This document shows, in pieces, positions 34,400 to 44,760 of a DNA stretch of 64,000 nt. Position 1 is the stretch's first letter; every line of letters begins with the position of its first letter. Position numbers and translations under genes: made by a program. The stretch covers positions 434,001 through 498,000 of the forward strand of contig JAVHKY010000040.1 of NCBI GenBank assembly GCA_035079385.1. Reading direction: 5' to 3'. The notes under the pieces are model-generated. The model searched no databases and was not told where the DNA came from. It saw only the letters and a list, made by a program, of their open reading frames with translations. The stretch comes from Aspidiotus rigidus. Taxonomy: Eukaryota > Arthropoda > Insecta > Hemiptera > Diaspididae.

Positions 34400-36027
34400 A
34401 AATAGCAACAGAAAGATATAGGTCTTGTTTATGATGAAACTGATAGCGTGAACATGATTTATTAAGTACGGTACTGATAAAAGTGTATGAAACTGCGTGT
34501 GGTTCGTACCTACTATATTATGCGAGGCTAGTTCATACGAACGTTCAAAATTGCCCAACTACTCTTCGTTCTTATACGTATTCAGTTTCTTCGTTGGTTT
34601 GTCGTTTTTCACGATCAAAAAATTATAAAAGCGAAAAAATTGAACAACGATGCGCGGTATTGTTTGCGATAGGACGCGCAATAAAAGAGAAGGACTCGAG
34701 AATCACTTTTTGGGGTATGTTTTGACAATAAAGTTGAAAGGTACAAAACAAACTCGACAATGTACTCGCGCAAATAACGCGCTATCGTCGTTGAAAAACA
34801 ACCCCACGACTATTCTTAAAAATCATTGGACCAAGCTCTTATTTTCGATCTGTATTCTGATATAGGAAAGAGACCTTATCTTCGCTTTTGCATCGCTTTT
34901 GTGAATTCTTATTTCATTCTATTCTTCCGTCTATTACAAATAAACTTGACTCGGTATTGTAGACGCGATGTGGTAGTCGTTTCTTAAAAAATATGACTTC
35001 TGCGGCTTGTCACCCAGCACTACACACAGAGATACCGATTAAACGTAAAATACATAAAAAGTAAGTCGCGTTGCATGTCACCACATTGTAGGCGTCGCTG
35101 TTGATTAAACGGTCTGTTCTTATGTTTTATCATAATTCACTGTGACGCGATTTTCAACGCTAAATGGAGAACACGGGTATCGAGAACGATTTAGTATTCA
35201 TGGACATTAAATTCGCGCGACTGAACGTAGCCATCAAGAAAATCAACTAATAGAAAAGATTGGATCAAACGATGGCGTTGCAAAGTACAAAGTATATTAA
35301 TTTGTACATGGAACCGGTACAGTCCTACTCACTCTTCCACATAAGATAAATTAGTACCTAAAATTATTCATTATCATTAAGGAATTTCTAATGCGGTTCC
35401 TACCAAACATCCGACTCCCAATCGGTACACTTATTTTTTCCCGTGGAACACAATCTCCCTCAACATTGCGTCCACGGGACGCAAATTGGAAAAAACCGAA
35501 AATTCTACGATCCGCGCATTTATTCTTGGTAAACGTTTATGTAAATTCGGTACTCTAAAAATGATGACGAAAATTCTTCTGTAATTTCTTTCGGTGGTTA
35601 CTCTACCCTTAGCGTAGAATTATCTCAACGTTCAATATCTCTCTCTTCGCCTCTTCTACTACCCTCGAATTATTCACAATCTTCCAGCACTTCGACGTGA
35701 CCTGTCACAAGAAAACTCTCTTAAATGTTCAAAAAATTGATCAGGAGAAAAAATGTTTTCCAATTCATCAAAATCACGCCACAACATAAGAAATCGAGAA
35801 TTATTTCTTTGATTCTCGTGGAGGTCGTCTTGTGATACGAGAAAAGCCCTTGCACAAGTCCAAGAAAGATATTATAGTCTTATAGCCGTTCTGGTGAATT
35901 GGAATATACCCTTTTTGATTACCGGTTTTTCGGACGTTTAAAAGAGTTTTCTTGTGACGGATCACTCATCTTTATTTTCATTCGGAAGTTGGGTGAAATA
36001 TTTCATCTTAGCTTTTCTAATATTATT
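34400..36027. other. Unassigned DNA
   Basis: No clear gene is present. A short frame at 35164-35253 (MENTGIENDLVFMDIKFARL...) is in locally less A+T-biased DNA but is only about 29 codons. Confidence 0.4.
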
Positions 36028-36043
36028 TTTTTCATATTTGCAG

Positions 36044-36231
36044 AAATTTTGTTCATATCATTCAAAGTTTACATCATCGCAATGATAAGCACATTGACTA
36101 ACGAAACTTCAGTTATCATGAAGAAATTCTTACCAACGTTGGGACCAATAGAATCACAACAACTGCTCCGCGTTGTCAGGGGAATGAACACGAATATAAT
36201 TGAAGTTCACCCCCAAAAATTGACTCAGTGA
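36044..36231 (+). CDS. Possible terminal exon of an unknown gene (weak)
   Basis: A good 3' splice-site consensus (T-rich run, then 'catatttgcag' ending at 36043) precedes an open frame that runs to a stop at 36229-36231. It encodes 'ILFISFKVYIIAMISTLTNE', then 'VIMKKFLPTLGP' and 'QQLLRVVRGMNTN'. The frame stays open upstream through the pyrimidine tract, so openness alone is weak evidence. The first part is hydrophobic and the rest is mixed, vaguely like the end of an insect chemoreceptor, but the conserved motifs of those families are absent. I do not assign a function. Confidence 0.15.
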
Positions 36232-37414
36232 AATATAATTGACTATCACACGTACGGTACAGAACAAATAATTTTTATGGTAGCAAACTTCTACATATGT
36301 ATCCTGGTATATTTTCATTTTTTTTTTCAACGTTTAATTTGAATGGAGTACTATTGATGTTTAGATTACTAATGATTTTAGTTGAATCAATAGTCACTAC
36401 GAGTGAAAGGAACTAAATGTGAATGTTGTACTGTAGTTTTAAAAAATGGTGACTAAGAATTAGCGTAGATACTTGGGCCTTAAACCTGCGAAAATCAACC
36501 AATAGCGGAAGAGGCGAAGCGCAACCCTATTTCATCATCTCTACCCTAAAACGTGCTCATTCGCCCATATTACCTCGTATATCGCGAATGTTGTCCGCAT
36601 CTTCCGCGGGCTCATTGTTCATCATAGTGTGAAAATAATTCAACGTTGATAGCGTATCTTTCATTTAGCCCTCCTATTTCTTTCAATTTTTAAAACATTA
36701 CAGTCATGACAATAAGAAATCTTTCCATTTATATCAAAACTATAAGTGCACTTCCTGTTACATATTTGTGTAGATTACCCGATAAACCAAATCGACCATC
36801 AATATATGGTCGATATTAGTTAGTTTTTGGTCGTACGACTGAAAAGAAACCAAGTATGTATTATGGTACCATCAGAAAATGGTTAATCTTTAGTTAATTT
36901 TTGAGATACATCCACCAAATTTTGCCTATTCATGATTTCAGTTGATTGTTGGTCTGATATTATTCCTACTAAATTCTGACCATAATTTTTGGTTTATTCA
37001 TGATCACTTTGCGGAATACACATTTTAACCCATTTTTGGTCGTTATATTGTCAATACAGAATGAAATTTTTCCAGTCTAAAATTGATATTGCATTTATTA
37101 CTCAATTTTGACTAAGATTTCTAGTCGATTTCTGGGCAGATATTTTGAGAGATACCTTGATCCATTTTGGGTAGATTTTTCCTCAAAATCCATCAATATT
37201 TTTACTCTTTTTTTTGGTTTAAAATGAGTATTATGAGGCAAGTCGCATAGTCACTCACTTAATTTTGCCCAAAATTTCCGGTCGATTTTTTTGGAATGAG
37301 TCAACTGTTATATTGCTTGCAAACTCGCAAATCAATAAAGATATTTAAAATAAAATCCAAAATAAAATTTGAAATTTAAAAATTAATATTCATAATAATA
37401 AAATTGTTTAATTT

Positions 37415-37500
37415 AATAAACATATTCTACTAATCATAAAGATATTAGATTTATATATTCAATTTAAGGAATTCCATCAGGATTAATTAATAAATATAAT
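37415..37500 (+). pseudogene. NUMT fragment: COX1 N-terminus
   Basis: 'ttctactaatcataaagata' encodes FSTNHKDI, the invariant start of cytochrome oxidase I, followed by 'Y-S-I' and 'GIPSGLI' (normally GIWSGMIG). An in-frame stop and a Gly-to-Arg change show decay. A possible second COX1 piece ('attttatatcaa', 'ttttattttttgg', cf. the PILYQHLFWFFG region) is at about 37515-37545. Confidence 0.85.
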
Positions 37501-37589
37501 TTTTTTTTTAAATTTAATTTTATATCAATTTTATTTTTTGGAATTAAATTTTAAATTTATTTAAAAAGCTTATAATAATATAATATTAT

Positions 37590-37660
37590 TTTGAAAAAAA
37601 AAGATCTTATTCAACTTTTCTTGATATAGTTCATGTAATTAAACTCATTAATTTTGTTTT
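37590..37660 (+). pseudogene. NUMT fragment: probable COX3
   Basis: 'attttgaaaaaaaaagatc' and 'caacttttcttgatatagtt' resemble the FWWRDxIREST-FLGxH segment of cytochrome oxidase III with a small deletion. The match is by eye only. Confidence 0.4.
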
Positions 37661-37769
37661 TTAGAATTATTTATTTGACAAAAATATTTATATTAATTTT
37701 TAATCGTTTATATAAAAATCATTATAAAAAGTAAACAAATTAAAACTAAATAATTTTTTATGTCTCATT

Positions 37770-37815
37770 TAATTTATTTAATATATTTGATCCTTTAAAT
37801 AAGAATTGATAAAAA
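37770..37815 (+). pseudogene. NUMT fragment: ATP6 N-terminus
   Basis: The frame reads LFNIFDPLNKNW, with W encoded by TGA. It matches the LFSIFDPS...LNW start of ATP synthase subunit 6. Confidence 0.65.
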
Positions 37816-37860
37816 TTATTTAATAATTTCAATGATTTTAATAATATCTAAAACTTGTAA

Positions 37861-37945
37861 TCAAATTGAACCAGAATGATATTTTTCATTTTTTGTTCAA
37901 TTTTACATTAGAAAATTATTAGGTTTATTTATGACAAATGAAAAA
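37861..37945 (+). pseudogene. NUMT fragment: CYTB
   Basis: The frame reads QIEPEWYFSFF, where W is TGA, followed by 'RKLLGLFM'. This corresponds to the conserved PEWYFLFxYAILRxIPNKLxG segment of cytochrome b. It is shortened by a deletion. Confidence 0.8.
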
Positions 37946-38108
37946 AATTATTAAAAAATAATTTTCTAAAAATTAATTCCATCAATAATCAATCGATAAA
38001 GAATAATAATAATTATTATTAGTATATCAATTACATTATAATAATTAAATAATAATGTAGGAATTTTAATTTAATTCAAATAAATAAATACATTTAGATT
38101 CATTTTAA

Positions 38109-38216
38109 GAATTATTTAAATTAATTGATTCAATTTTAATTGGTATGAATCCATGATAAAGTCTACAAATTTCTGAACATTGTCCATAAATAATTGATGG
38201 TATAACAATTAGTATA
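38109..38216 (-). pseudogene. NUMT fragment: COX2 C-terminal region, opposite strand
   Basis: The minus strand reads 'PSII', then YGQCSEICRLYHGFIPIKI and 'ESINLNN'. It matches the CuA-site region GQCSEICGxNHSFMPI of cytochrome oxidase II, keeping both cysteines and the His position. Its orientation is opposite to the COX1, ATP6 and CYTB pieces, although COX1 and COX2 normally lie on the same strand. Confidence 0.85.
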
Positions 38217-38882
38217 TTATTTTAGACCAAAATCGCACTCTTCTCAATGTAATCCTGCTAACGAGATTGCTATCTTTATTCTTTTCTTCTTTCACTAGAG
38301 GAAGGCTTAGATATAGACTGGTTTTTCCCGTCGAAAATGATGGTCTGTTAGTATAATCCGGCTATAGACCGTTTTATGGTGTCTCTATTGCCCAAAACTT
38401 GACTGTTCTGCTTTGTCAAAAGTGGTTTATTTGTAGTGATCCGTTAATATCGCTTAAATATAGGCTACAACAGACTATTTTATAATCGTCTACATTCCCC
38501 AGAAATCGACCAATCTTTTTCGTCAGAAAAATTCTTATTATGGTGGTCTGCTGACACTGATTGAATTTATATCGCTAGAAATCGACTGTTTTTTTGGGCA
38601 AAAATGGTCAAAATATAGTGAATAGCAGAGGAAGTGGACAATGACTGAGGATAGACCATTTTATGGCACCTACATCAGCTATAGATCGACTAATTTTTTC
38701 ATTCAAAATTTTGTCCAAGTTGTCTTAAGTGTGGTCTAAATATGGTAGGGAAGAGCGGAAGTAAATCGACCGAAAAAATTGGTTCAATATTAGTCACTTA
38801 TCAGAGCGCTCACTCACTCTACTTTTGGTCAACATTTACTCAAAATTGACTGAGATATTTGGTCGATTTGGTTCATCGGGTA

Positions 38883-39735
38883 TCAACAATTTTTGGCGGT
38901 ATTTTTCCCATTTTGTCGTCATTGCGAACGATAACGAACTAAAAACGATTGAGAAAGAAGAAAAATTTTCACGGACCATTAGGCGAGCCAGCGCATCAGA
39001 GGTTTCCATTTCTGGATGAGCAAAGCATATAGTCTAAAACGAAATACAGTGGATGAATAACAAACTGTCGTTCGTGCAGATAGATCTGTATGTACCTAAA
39101 AGCGATTATATGCGATGCGTTTCAATCGTCTTCGCATTCGAATTCGTTTATTTACGACTTGAATAATAAAGACCGCGAAGTACGTATACGGCTTATATTA
39201 TTAAGTACCGGTATTATTATTATAACCGTTCGTAGATATTTTTGAATTTTTTCTTCTCGCCAACACTGGCCTTTTTTTTCTTCTTCTTCAAGTATCGTCG
39301 ATTTTGAAGCGGCAGTAAGGATACAAAAACAGGCAAAGAGCTGTCAAATCGATTGGTTCTTACTTGTCATCTCGAATCAGTTTTATGTACCGTTTCGTAA
39401 TTTCTAAATTTTCACACGGCACATCTTATAAAAATCGTCACAGCGCGTCACTTTGGCATTAATCAATGGTCTAGAATGGCTACGTGCGCACGCTGCCCAC
39501 TGTTGTTTCACGAAGAATTTGACGTATTTATCGCTACCGGATACGAGATACTCACAGATCAAAGCGAATGCATTAGAAACACAGCTTCTAGAGTAATTGT
39601 CATAATATACCGCAATGTAATAATGCGAGTAATGTAAGTTTTTCTTACACGAGAACGTCGATTCGATTCGATACGCCGCGCCGCCGCTACGCAGGTTTTT
39701 TGTCGACGTATACTCACAAAAAAATCTTGTATTCC
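38883..39735. other. Unassigned DNA
   Basis: No supportable gene or repeat was seen. Confidence 0.5.
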
Positions 39736-39738
39736 ACC

Positions 39739-39777
39739 CTTATGAAGGAGCATTGTATTCTTGACTCCGAAACGTTG
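39739..39777 (+). other. Hairpin-GAAACGTTGG motif
   Basis: 'ttatgaa', a GGAG/CTCC stem with a 14-nt loop, then CGAAACGTTGG. Same layout as the other loci. Confidence 0.5.
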
Positions 39778-40046
39778 GTTTTTGTAATAATTTCTCCGAT
39801 GACAGAGCTCACTAAATTTTAATCATAATTTTATCGATTTGATTCATCAATACAAGTTCAATTCTTTTTTTATGATCTTTTTTTCTTCGGTGTATCGTTT
39901 TTTTTTTTTTTTTTTTTCATACACAAGCAATTCAAATCCTTCGAAATTTAGGTAGATTAGACTAGTGAGATGGTACGCCTCTCGTTGTCACGTATTTTAA
40001 TTTTTAGATATTTCTCCTTTTTTGGAATTTGAATATTGTATTTTGA

Positions 40047-40594
40047 CATGTTTCATGTCTTCGCTATGACCCCTACCCTGATTTAGACATTTGCGTGCGT
40101 GCGTCCGTCCGTCCGTGATTTTGAAATTTGTTTGACCTATGCAGTGAACTACTGGTATACTACGCTTATACTAGCTTTATACTAGCTCTGAACTAGACTT
40201 ATACTAGACACGCCCCCATCTAAGAAAGCTATGAAACCCAGACCTAATATACAGTATACTAGCGTAGTATATAGTCAAGTTATACTATTTGATATTTTAT
40301 ACTGAGCTTATACTAGGTCCAAACCTCCTTTATACTAGCTTCATACTAGGTCTAGGCTGCTTTTATACAAGCTTAGGAGAAAGCTATTAGCTTTAAATAT
40401 CCTAACTAGACTTATACATTCTAAACTAGAATTATCCTAGACGAAGAAGGGGGCGAACGAGCGGAGCGAGTGAGCTCCTCATAAGCACCAGATCAAGAAG
40501 GAGGGCAAACAAACGGAATAACCTCCTCACAACACTAAATTATTCGATATTGCATACTAGACTTATATTTTAAATATGACAGACATGAAACATG
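40047..40594. repeat. TATACTAG-rich element bounded by 14-bp inverted repeats
   Basis: 'catgtttcatgtct' at 40047-40060 is repeated as a perfect inverted copy at 40581-40594. The ~520 bp between hold at least six 'tatactag' motifs, further 'catactag' variants and 'gcgtgcgtccgtccgtccgt' at 40094. An unusual G+C-richer patch 'gggggcgaacgagcggagcg' sits at about 40448. No coding sequence is seen. Confidence 0.6.
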
Positions 40595-41180
40595 ATCTTT
40601 ATTTATTTGGCTACGCCAGAACATATATATAATTTTTTTTTTTTCATTTATTTTTGTGCATTTTTTGATGCTTGCGTGATATAAATTTTCAAACATTTCT
40701 TCATACTGCGTATCACTAATTGAAAAAAGAAGTGAGAAATTTCCAATAAATTATTTGTGAATAAAATTTTTATTGAAAAAATGTAAAGAGGAATAATTGT
40801 TCATAACCTCAGTATAATATTATATAGATATTTCTACTCTGAATATTAAAAAAAGAAAAAGATAGAAATTCTCCAGATAACTTTTCTCTGAAACTATTTT
40901 TAAAATTTTTATGCAAACACAAAGTACTCATAGCTGTACTTTTAATTCTGTTATTTGCAAATTTGGGTAAGGTACGTATATGAGACGAAGGAAGTAATTC
41001 TGGAGTTTGATGTTATTCAGAATCACTTGGATACATACACTGTTTTTTTTTATTTTTTTTTTGTATCGCTATTCTATACGGATTATTCTGTTAAATCCTG
41101 ATGACGTTGAGTCCTTCATCAGTTTGTTATGTTGTCGACTGCCTAATCTAAATCGAGGTTTAATAGAGAATCTGTTTCAT
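40595..41180. other. Unassigned A+T-rich DNA
   Basis: Nothing recognisable was seen. Confidence 0.5.
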
Positions 41181-41600
41181 GGGAGGAGGGATTTTTGAAA
41201 ATGTTGGCGTCTCATCACTTGCCTAGAACGATGGTTGAAACTTTTTGAAGTCCTCCTCCTGTCTTATATAACTCGGAAGTTGAAATTTTTCCAAGTTACT
41301 CTCTTATCATATTTGTACAGCTCGATGTACAATATTTTTTCAATTTCAACTCCTCTGATGGTCCAATTTATTCCAAATTCCTCTCCTGTCATTATATAGC
41401 TTGGTTCCTGATGTTTGAAATGTTTTCAAATCTAACTCTTGTGATATTAAAATTTTTTCTCAACTCCCGTCTATCATGTACAGCTCGAAAGTCTCAATTT
41501 TTCCAATTTTTCCGAGTACCTCCTGCTATAGTTGGCTCAATTTTCGAAATTTAATCAAATCTAACTCCTGTTTCGGGGACTCTAATTTTGAATTAAATTC
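41180..41600 (+). repeat. Degenerate 45-bp minisatellite relatives
   Basis: Repeated 'aatttttccaagt', 'cctcctgtcttatata' and 'tagctcg'-like blocks recur at ~45-60-bp spacing. They match the array at 53656-54010 in the same orientation. Confidence 0.6.
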
Positions 41601-42755
41601 TCAATACCGAAACCAATCCTTCCCATAAAAGAGGATCCGTGAAATCCTTGTTTAACTTAGTTAAAGAGACCATTGTTTTATATTACAACCTTCAATTCAG
41701 CTTTTTTTGGTTGAATAATAGAAATGTGATTAAAAGATTCATTACAATCTTCATTTAGTCCATCTCCTCGTAGAATCGCATACCCTACTTTTCCTGAATG
41801 ATATCTCTCTAAATTTCTCACGTGGTGTGTCTATAGTTGAAATTCTCATTAGGTTTACGCTCATACTTTTCTACGCTCATCTGTACAAAACGTACCCACA
41901 TATTATATTCCTCATATTCCATCATTTATCCAATCATCAGAAATTTTCATTCAGGTCTCGGTTTATATCAGTCTTTCTAGTTCACATCAAAACTTTGTTG
42001 TTCGTACAGAATATATAATATTATTATTAGGCCTAGGTAGAAAATGAGTACGCAGAGAAAAAAAGGAAGCAATAATGACAATAAAATTTGGCTCCAATGT
42101 TTTCGGCACACAATGTCATTAATAGAGAAAAAAAAAACACCGGTCAATGCGGAAGCAGAAAATTCGGTAGTAATTGATTAATTATTCAGGATTCGTTATT
42201 TTCCTAAGCGCATCTTTGATGATAGACCATCCGATCATTATTCCTAATCTCTTCTTGATCCCTAATGCGCAGTAGAATGTAAACTCGTACATCGAATCTT
42301 CCTTGACACTAATATCAGAGTTAACTTCTTCTTTAAACCTGCTTCATGTCTTCATGACTTGAAACGAATGCTAGTCTGTAAGCAAGTCCTCAACCCCTTC
42401 TTTCTATTTACCCTTACTTAGACCAGTACATCAAAGCTGAGGGAAAAGGGAATGGAAACGAATAAAACTACGAGTATTCTTTTGTTGACGTATAAATATT
42501 TCTACAAAAAATGTAAAAGAAGAAAAGATTTTATTCAAGTATACCCACACGACGTGTACCCGGCCTAGTTTATGGTTTCCACACATAAGACTTGACGACA
42601 CGTCGATGAAAGGAAAGAAGTGAATTCAGATAGAAAAATTTATAATTCACGATCTAGTGGAATAATGTATTCAGCACTATTCAGTAGCTGAGTAGCAGGG
42701 CGGCCGAGAATAGCGCGTACGTACGAGTTTATTACAACTCATATACGTATACGTA
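41601..42755. other. Unassigned DNA
   Basis: Nothing recognisable was seen. Confidence 0.5.
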
Positions 42756-42785
42756 CACTGCACTGCACTGCACTGCACTGCACTG
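42756..42785 (+). repeat. (CACTG)6 microsatellite
   Basis: There are six exact pentamers, followed shortly by two copies of 'cgtcgttat' (42797-42816). Confidence 0.95.
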
Positions 42786-42789
42786 CATA

Positions 42790-44395
42790 TAGGTCTTCGT
42801 CGTTATCGTCGTTATCGTCGAATCGTGCTGGGTGCTTGAAAAGTGTGGAGTACGAAAGCCAGCTAAGAACGTGTTATTACAGCGCACTTATAATGATACA
42901 GATCGAACGTAAAATAAATCGAAATTAAAGTATACGGATACCGATATCTGGAAGCGTAATTCTGTGTTCCTTGGCTTTTTATCTAATTGATAAAATGTAA
43001 ACATTTCTCTTCGAATGCACCTTACTCATCGCGTCGTGATGTGAAGGCGAAGAGGAAAAAGAAGAACGAATGGTATTACGACTCGAAGAGGAGAGAGAAG
43101 AAAAAGTTTGTCGACGCAGGTCGAAAGGTGGCTCAGGTTTGTCGCGAATCGCAGTACAACGTGACACGACTATCGGATTCTCGTGTAAATCGAATACGCG
43201 TTCGTTCGCGCGTTTCATCGTTTTTTCGTCACCTCTTCGCCTTCGCCCTCGAAAATTCGCCTTCGATTTTAAATGCGATTGACATGATTTCGTAGATGCG
43301 CCGCGCCGCGCGTAATTAGATCAAAACCGAAGTAGAGCTATCTCGACACGAAGTTATAGCAAGCACTAAAAGCACTTCCTTTTTATTCTCATGAATATTC
43401 TCATACCTGAAAACGCATAGACGCGCATTACCATTACCCATTGCCGCATCATCACCGACTGCGACATCGACGTTGCATCGCATCGTATCTTAGAATTTTT
43501 CCCTTTCGATTTGTTAGTAGCGAAGGCGATAACTAGCGCTCGTATTGACCTCCGTTTCCAAGAGTGATGATGTACTTTCCTATCGTACATATTTTATGCA
43601 CGTCGTGTAAATCGCACGTACAAATCATTTGTAGAACGATAACTGTTTTTGAGGCGCGGCGACGCGATGAATGCAAGTCTCACGTCTGATATTTCCTCCT
43701 TTCACCATTTCTCTCTAAATGGATTTTGGACGAGCGATGAGTTCATTACTTACAATTTTCGCAAAGATTGTCGGATAACTCTGCTACGAGTTTATTTCCC
43801 CCCCCCCCCCGATATTTCAATTATCCTCCAAAAGGCATAATTATACGCGTTATGTGTAGCGTTCATGAGCGCTGCGTTTGCGTTGTGGGCGCACGGTCAA
43901 CCTCCACCTCGAAAACACCGGCTGATGAGGAAACTGTTGACGCTCAAGACTGCTGTAGCTGAGGTCCAGGTGAGTGTATCGTTGACACAATTGCCGCAAA
44001 ATATTAACCATCAAAAATTCGGACGGTATTGAATCACTGCTTCTGTATTTATACCAATTGCCAGCCTCATCACAGCTTTCGAGATACTTTGTAAAGATGA
44101 CGCATCATTAGAAAAGGTCGAGTCTATTATTCGCTTTGCGGAGAACAAGTCAACTTACAAGCTGAATGTTTGACCTTTACATTAGCAACAACATTTCGCA
44201 TTCAAATTGCAGAACTTGTCCGATAAACCATGTTGTACCGTAGGAATTTTTTACTCGTTTGAAGATATTCCTGCGCCCAAACGCGTTACATTGAATTTTG
44301 TAGGCACGGCCAAATAAAGCTTATCTTGCTTTTTACAATGTCGCGCCGTAACGTGTATGAACGGGGTGTATACAACGCTACAAGATACGAGCCCT
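42790..44395. other. Unassigned DNA, with a 13-C run at 43798-43810
   Basis: No gene is recognised. There is a short CpG-rich patch near 43295-43315 (GCGCCGCGCC followed by 'gtaattaga') similar in character to that at 15990-16060. Confidence 0.4.
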
Positions 44396-44605
44396 TTGGC
44401 GACCCGAGTTTATCGCTTTCTTCCGTTCACGTGTGGCGTACGCTATTTTTCGGTTCACATGAGTTGTATAACGTTCCGCCAGAATGACGTTCATCACGTA
44501 CAAAATGCGGGAATGCGCACAACCTAACTCTAGAGATTGAAACGCGTCCTGGGGTCGTACAGCGAAGCACCGAAAGAACGCTTTGTTATTTATGTGGACC
44601 GAAAA
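44396..44605 (-). repeat. Family D, inverted diverged copy
   Basis: The reverse complement carries 'gaaccgaaaaatagcgtacg', 'ccacacgtgaacggaagaaa', 'cttcggtgcttcg', 'acgcgtttc' and 'taggttgtgcgcat', in the order seen at 26641-27200. Confidence 0.7.
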
Positions 44606-44628
44606 CCAATTACAATTTATACTAAATG

Positions 44629-44760
44629 TGACCTGCGATGAGAAAAGGATGCTCACTGCCTACTGACAGGAACACCATTTCTCTCTGATTAGATGTCGAA
44701 TCAGAGGAAAATGGTGTTCCTGCCAATGGGCAATGAGAATCCTTCTCTTTTCGCAGGTCA
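44629..44760. mobile_element. 132-bp foldback (snapback MITE)
   Basis: Two ~62-bp arms are inverted copies. Both begin 'tgacctgcga' from their outer end and share 'gcaggaacaccatt' or 'acaggaacaccatt' and 'ctctgatt'. An 8-nt loop separates them. The transcript would form a long near-perfect hairpin. No target duplication is obvious. Confidence 0.85.

Larger units (their letters stand above)
37325..38220. other. Composite nuclear mitochondrial insertion (NUMT)
   Basis: A sharply more A+T-rich block (over 80% by eye) contains recognisable fragments of several mitochondrial protein genes, listed separately. They lie on both strands and in an order unlike any mitochondrial genome. TGA codons fall where the mitochondrial proteins have Trp. 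Frames are broken by stops and indels, so it is non-functional. Confidence 0.85.
36776..38882. mobile_element. 2.1-kb TIR element carrying internal repeats and a mitochondrial insert
   Basis: The ends are 23-bp inverted repeats with one mismatch: 'tacccgataaaccaaatcga' plus 'cca' at 36776-36798 and the complement at 38860-38882. If TA is the target duplication, the element proper starts CCCGAT. The left arm (to ~37310) repeats 'tttggtcgattttgg'-like motifs. The right arm (from ~38225) has three spaced copies (near 38363, 38470 and 38651) of an 'atagaccgttttatgg...cgact' block. No transposase is visible. The mitochondrial DNA (about 37325-38220) lies in the middle. Confidence 0.75.

Noticed and set aside
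34286..34558. 90-codon minus frame rich in Ser-Leu
   Set aside because: Translation of the GA microsatellite.
35164..35253. Short frame MENTGIENDLVFMDIKFARL as a chemoreceptor exon
   Set aside because: Only about 29 codons, no splice donor at its end, similarity impressionistic.
37325..37350. 'aatcaataaagatattt' as a second copy of the COX1 start
   Set aside because: Only ~15 bases resemble the 37432 sequence and the frame does not continue; probably coincidence in A+T-rich DNA.
36776..38882. CRISPR-like interpretation of spaced repeats
   Set aside because: Repeats are imperfect and unevenly spaced, and the DNA is eukaryotic with a NUMT; no CRISPR array occurs in this window.
41095..41125. 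'ctgatga...tcatcag' inverted pair resembling a hammerhead half-site
   Set aside because: No GAAA follows a stem at the required position.
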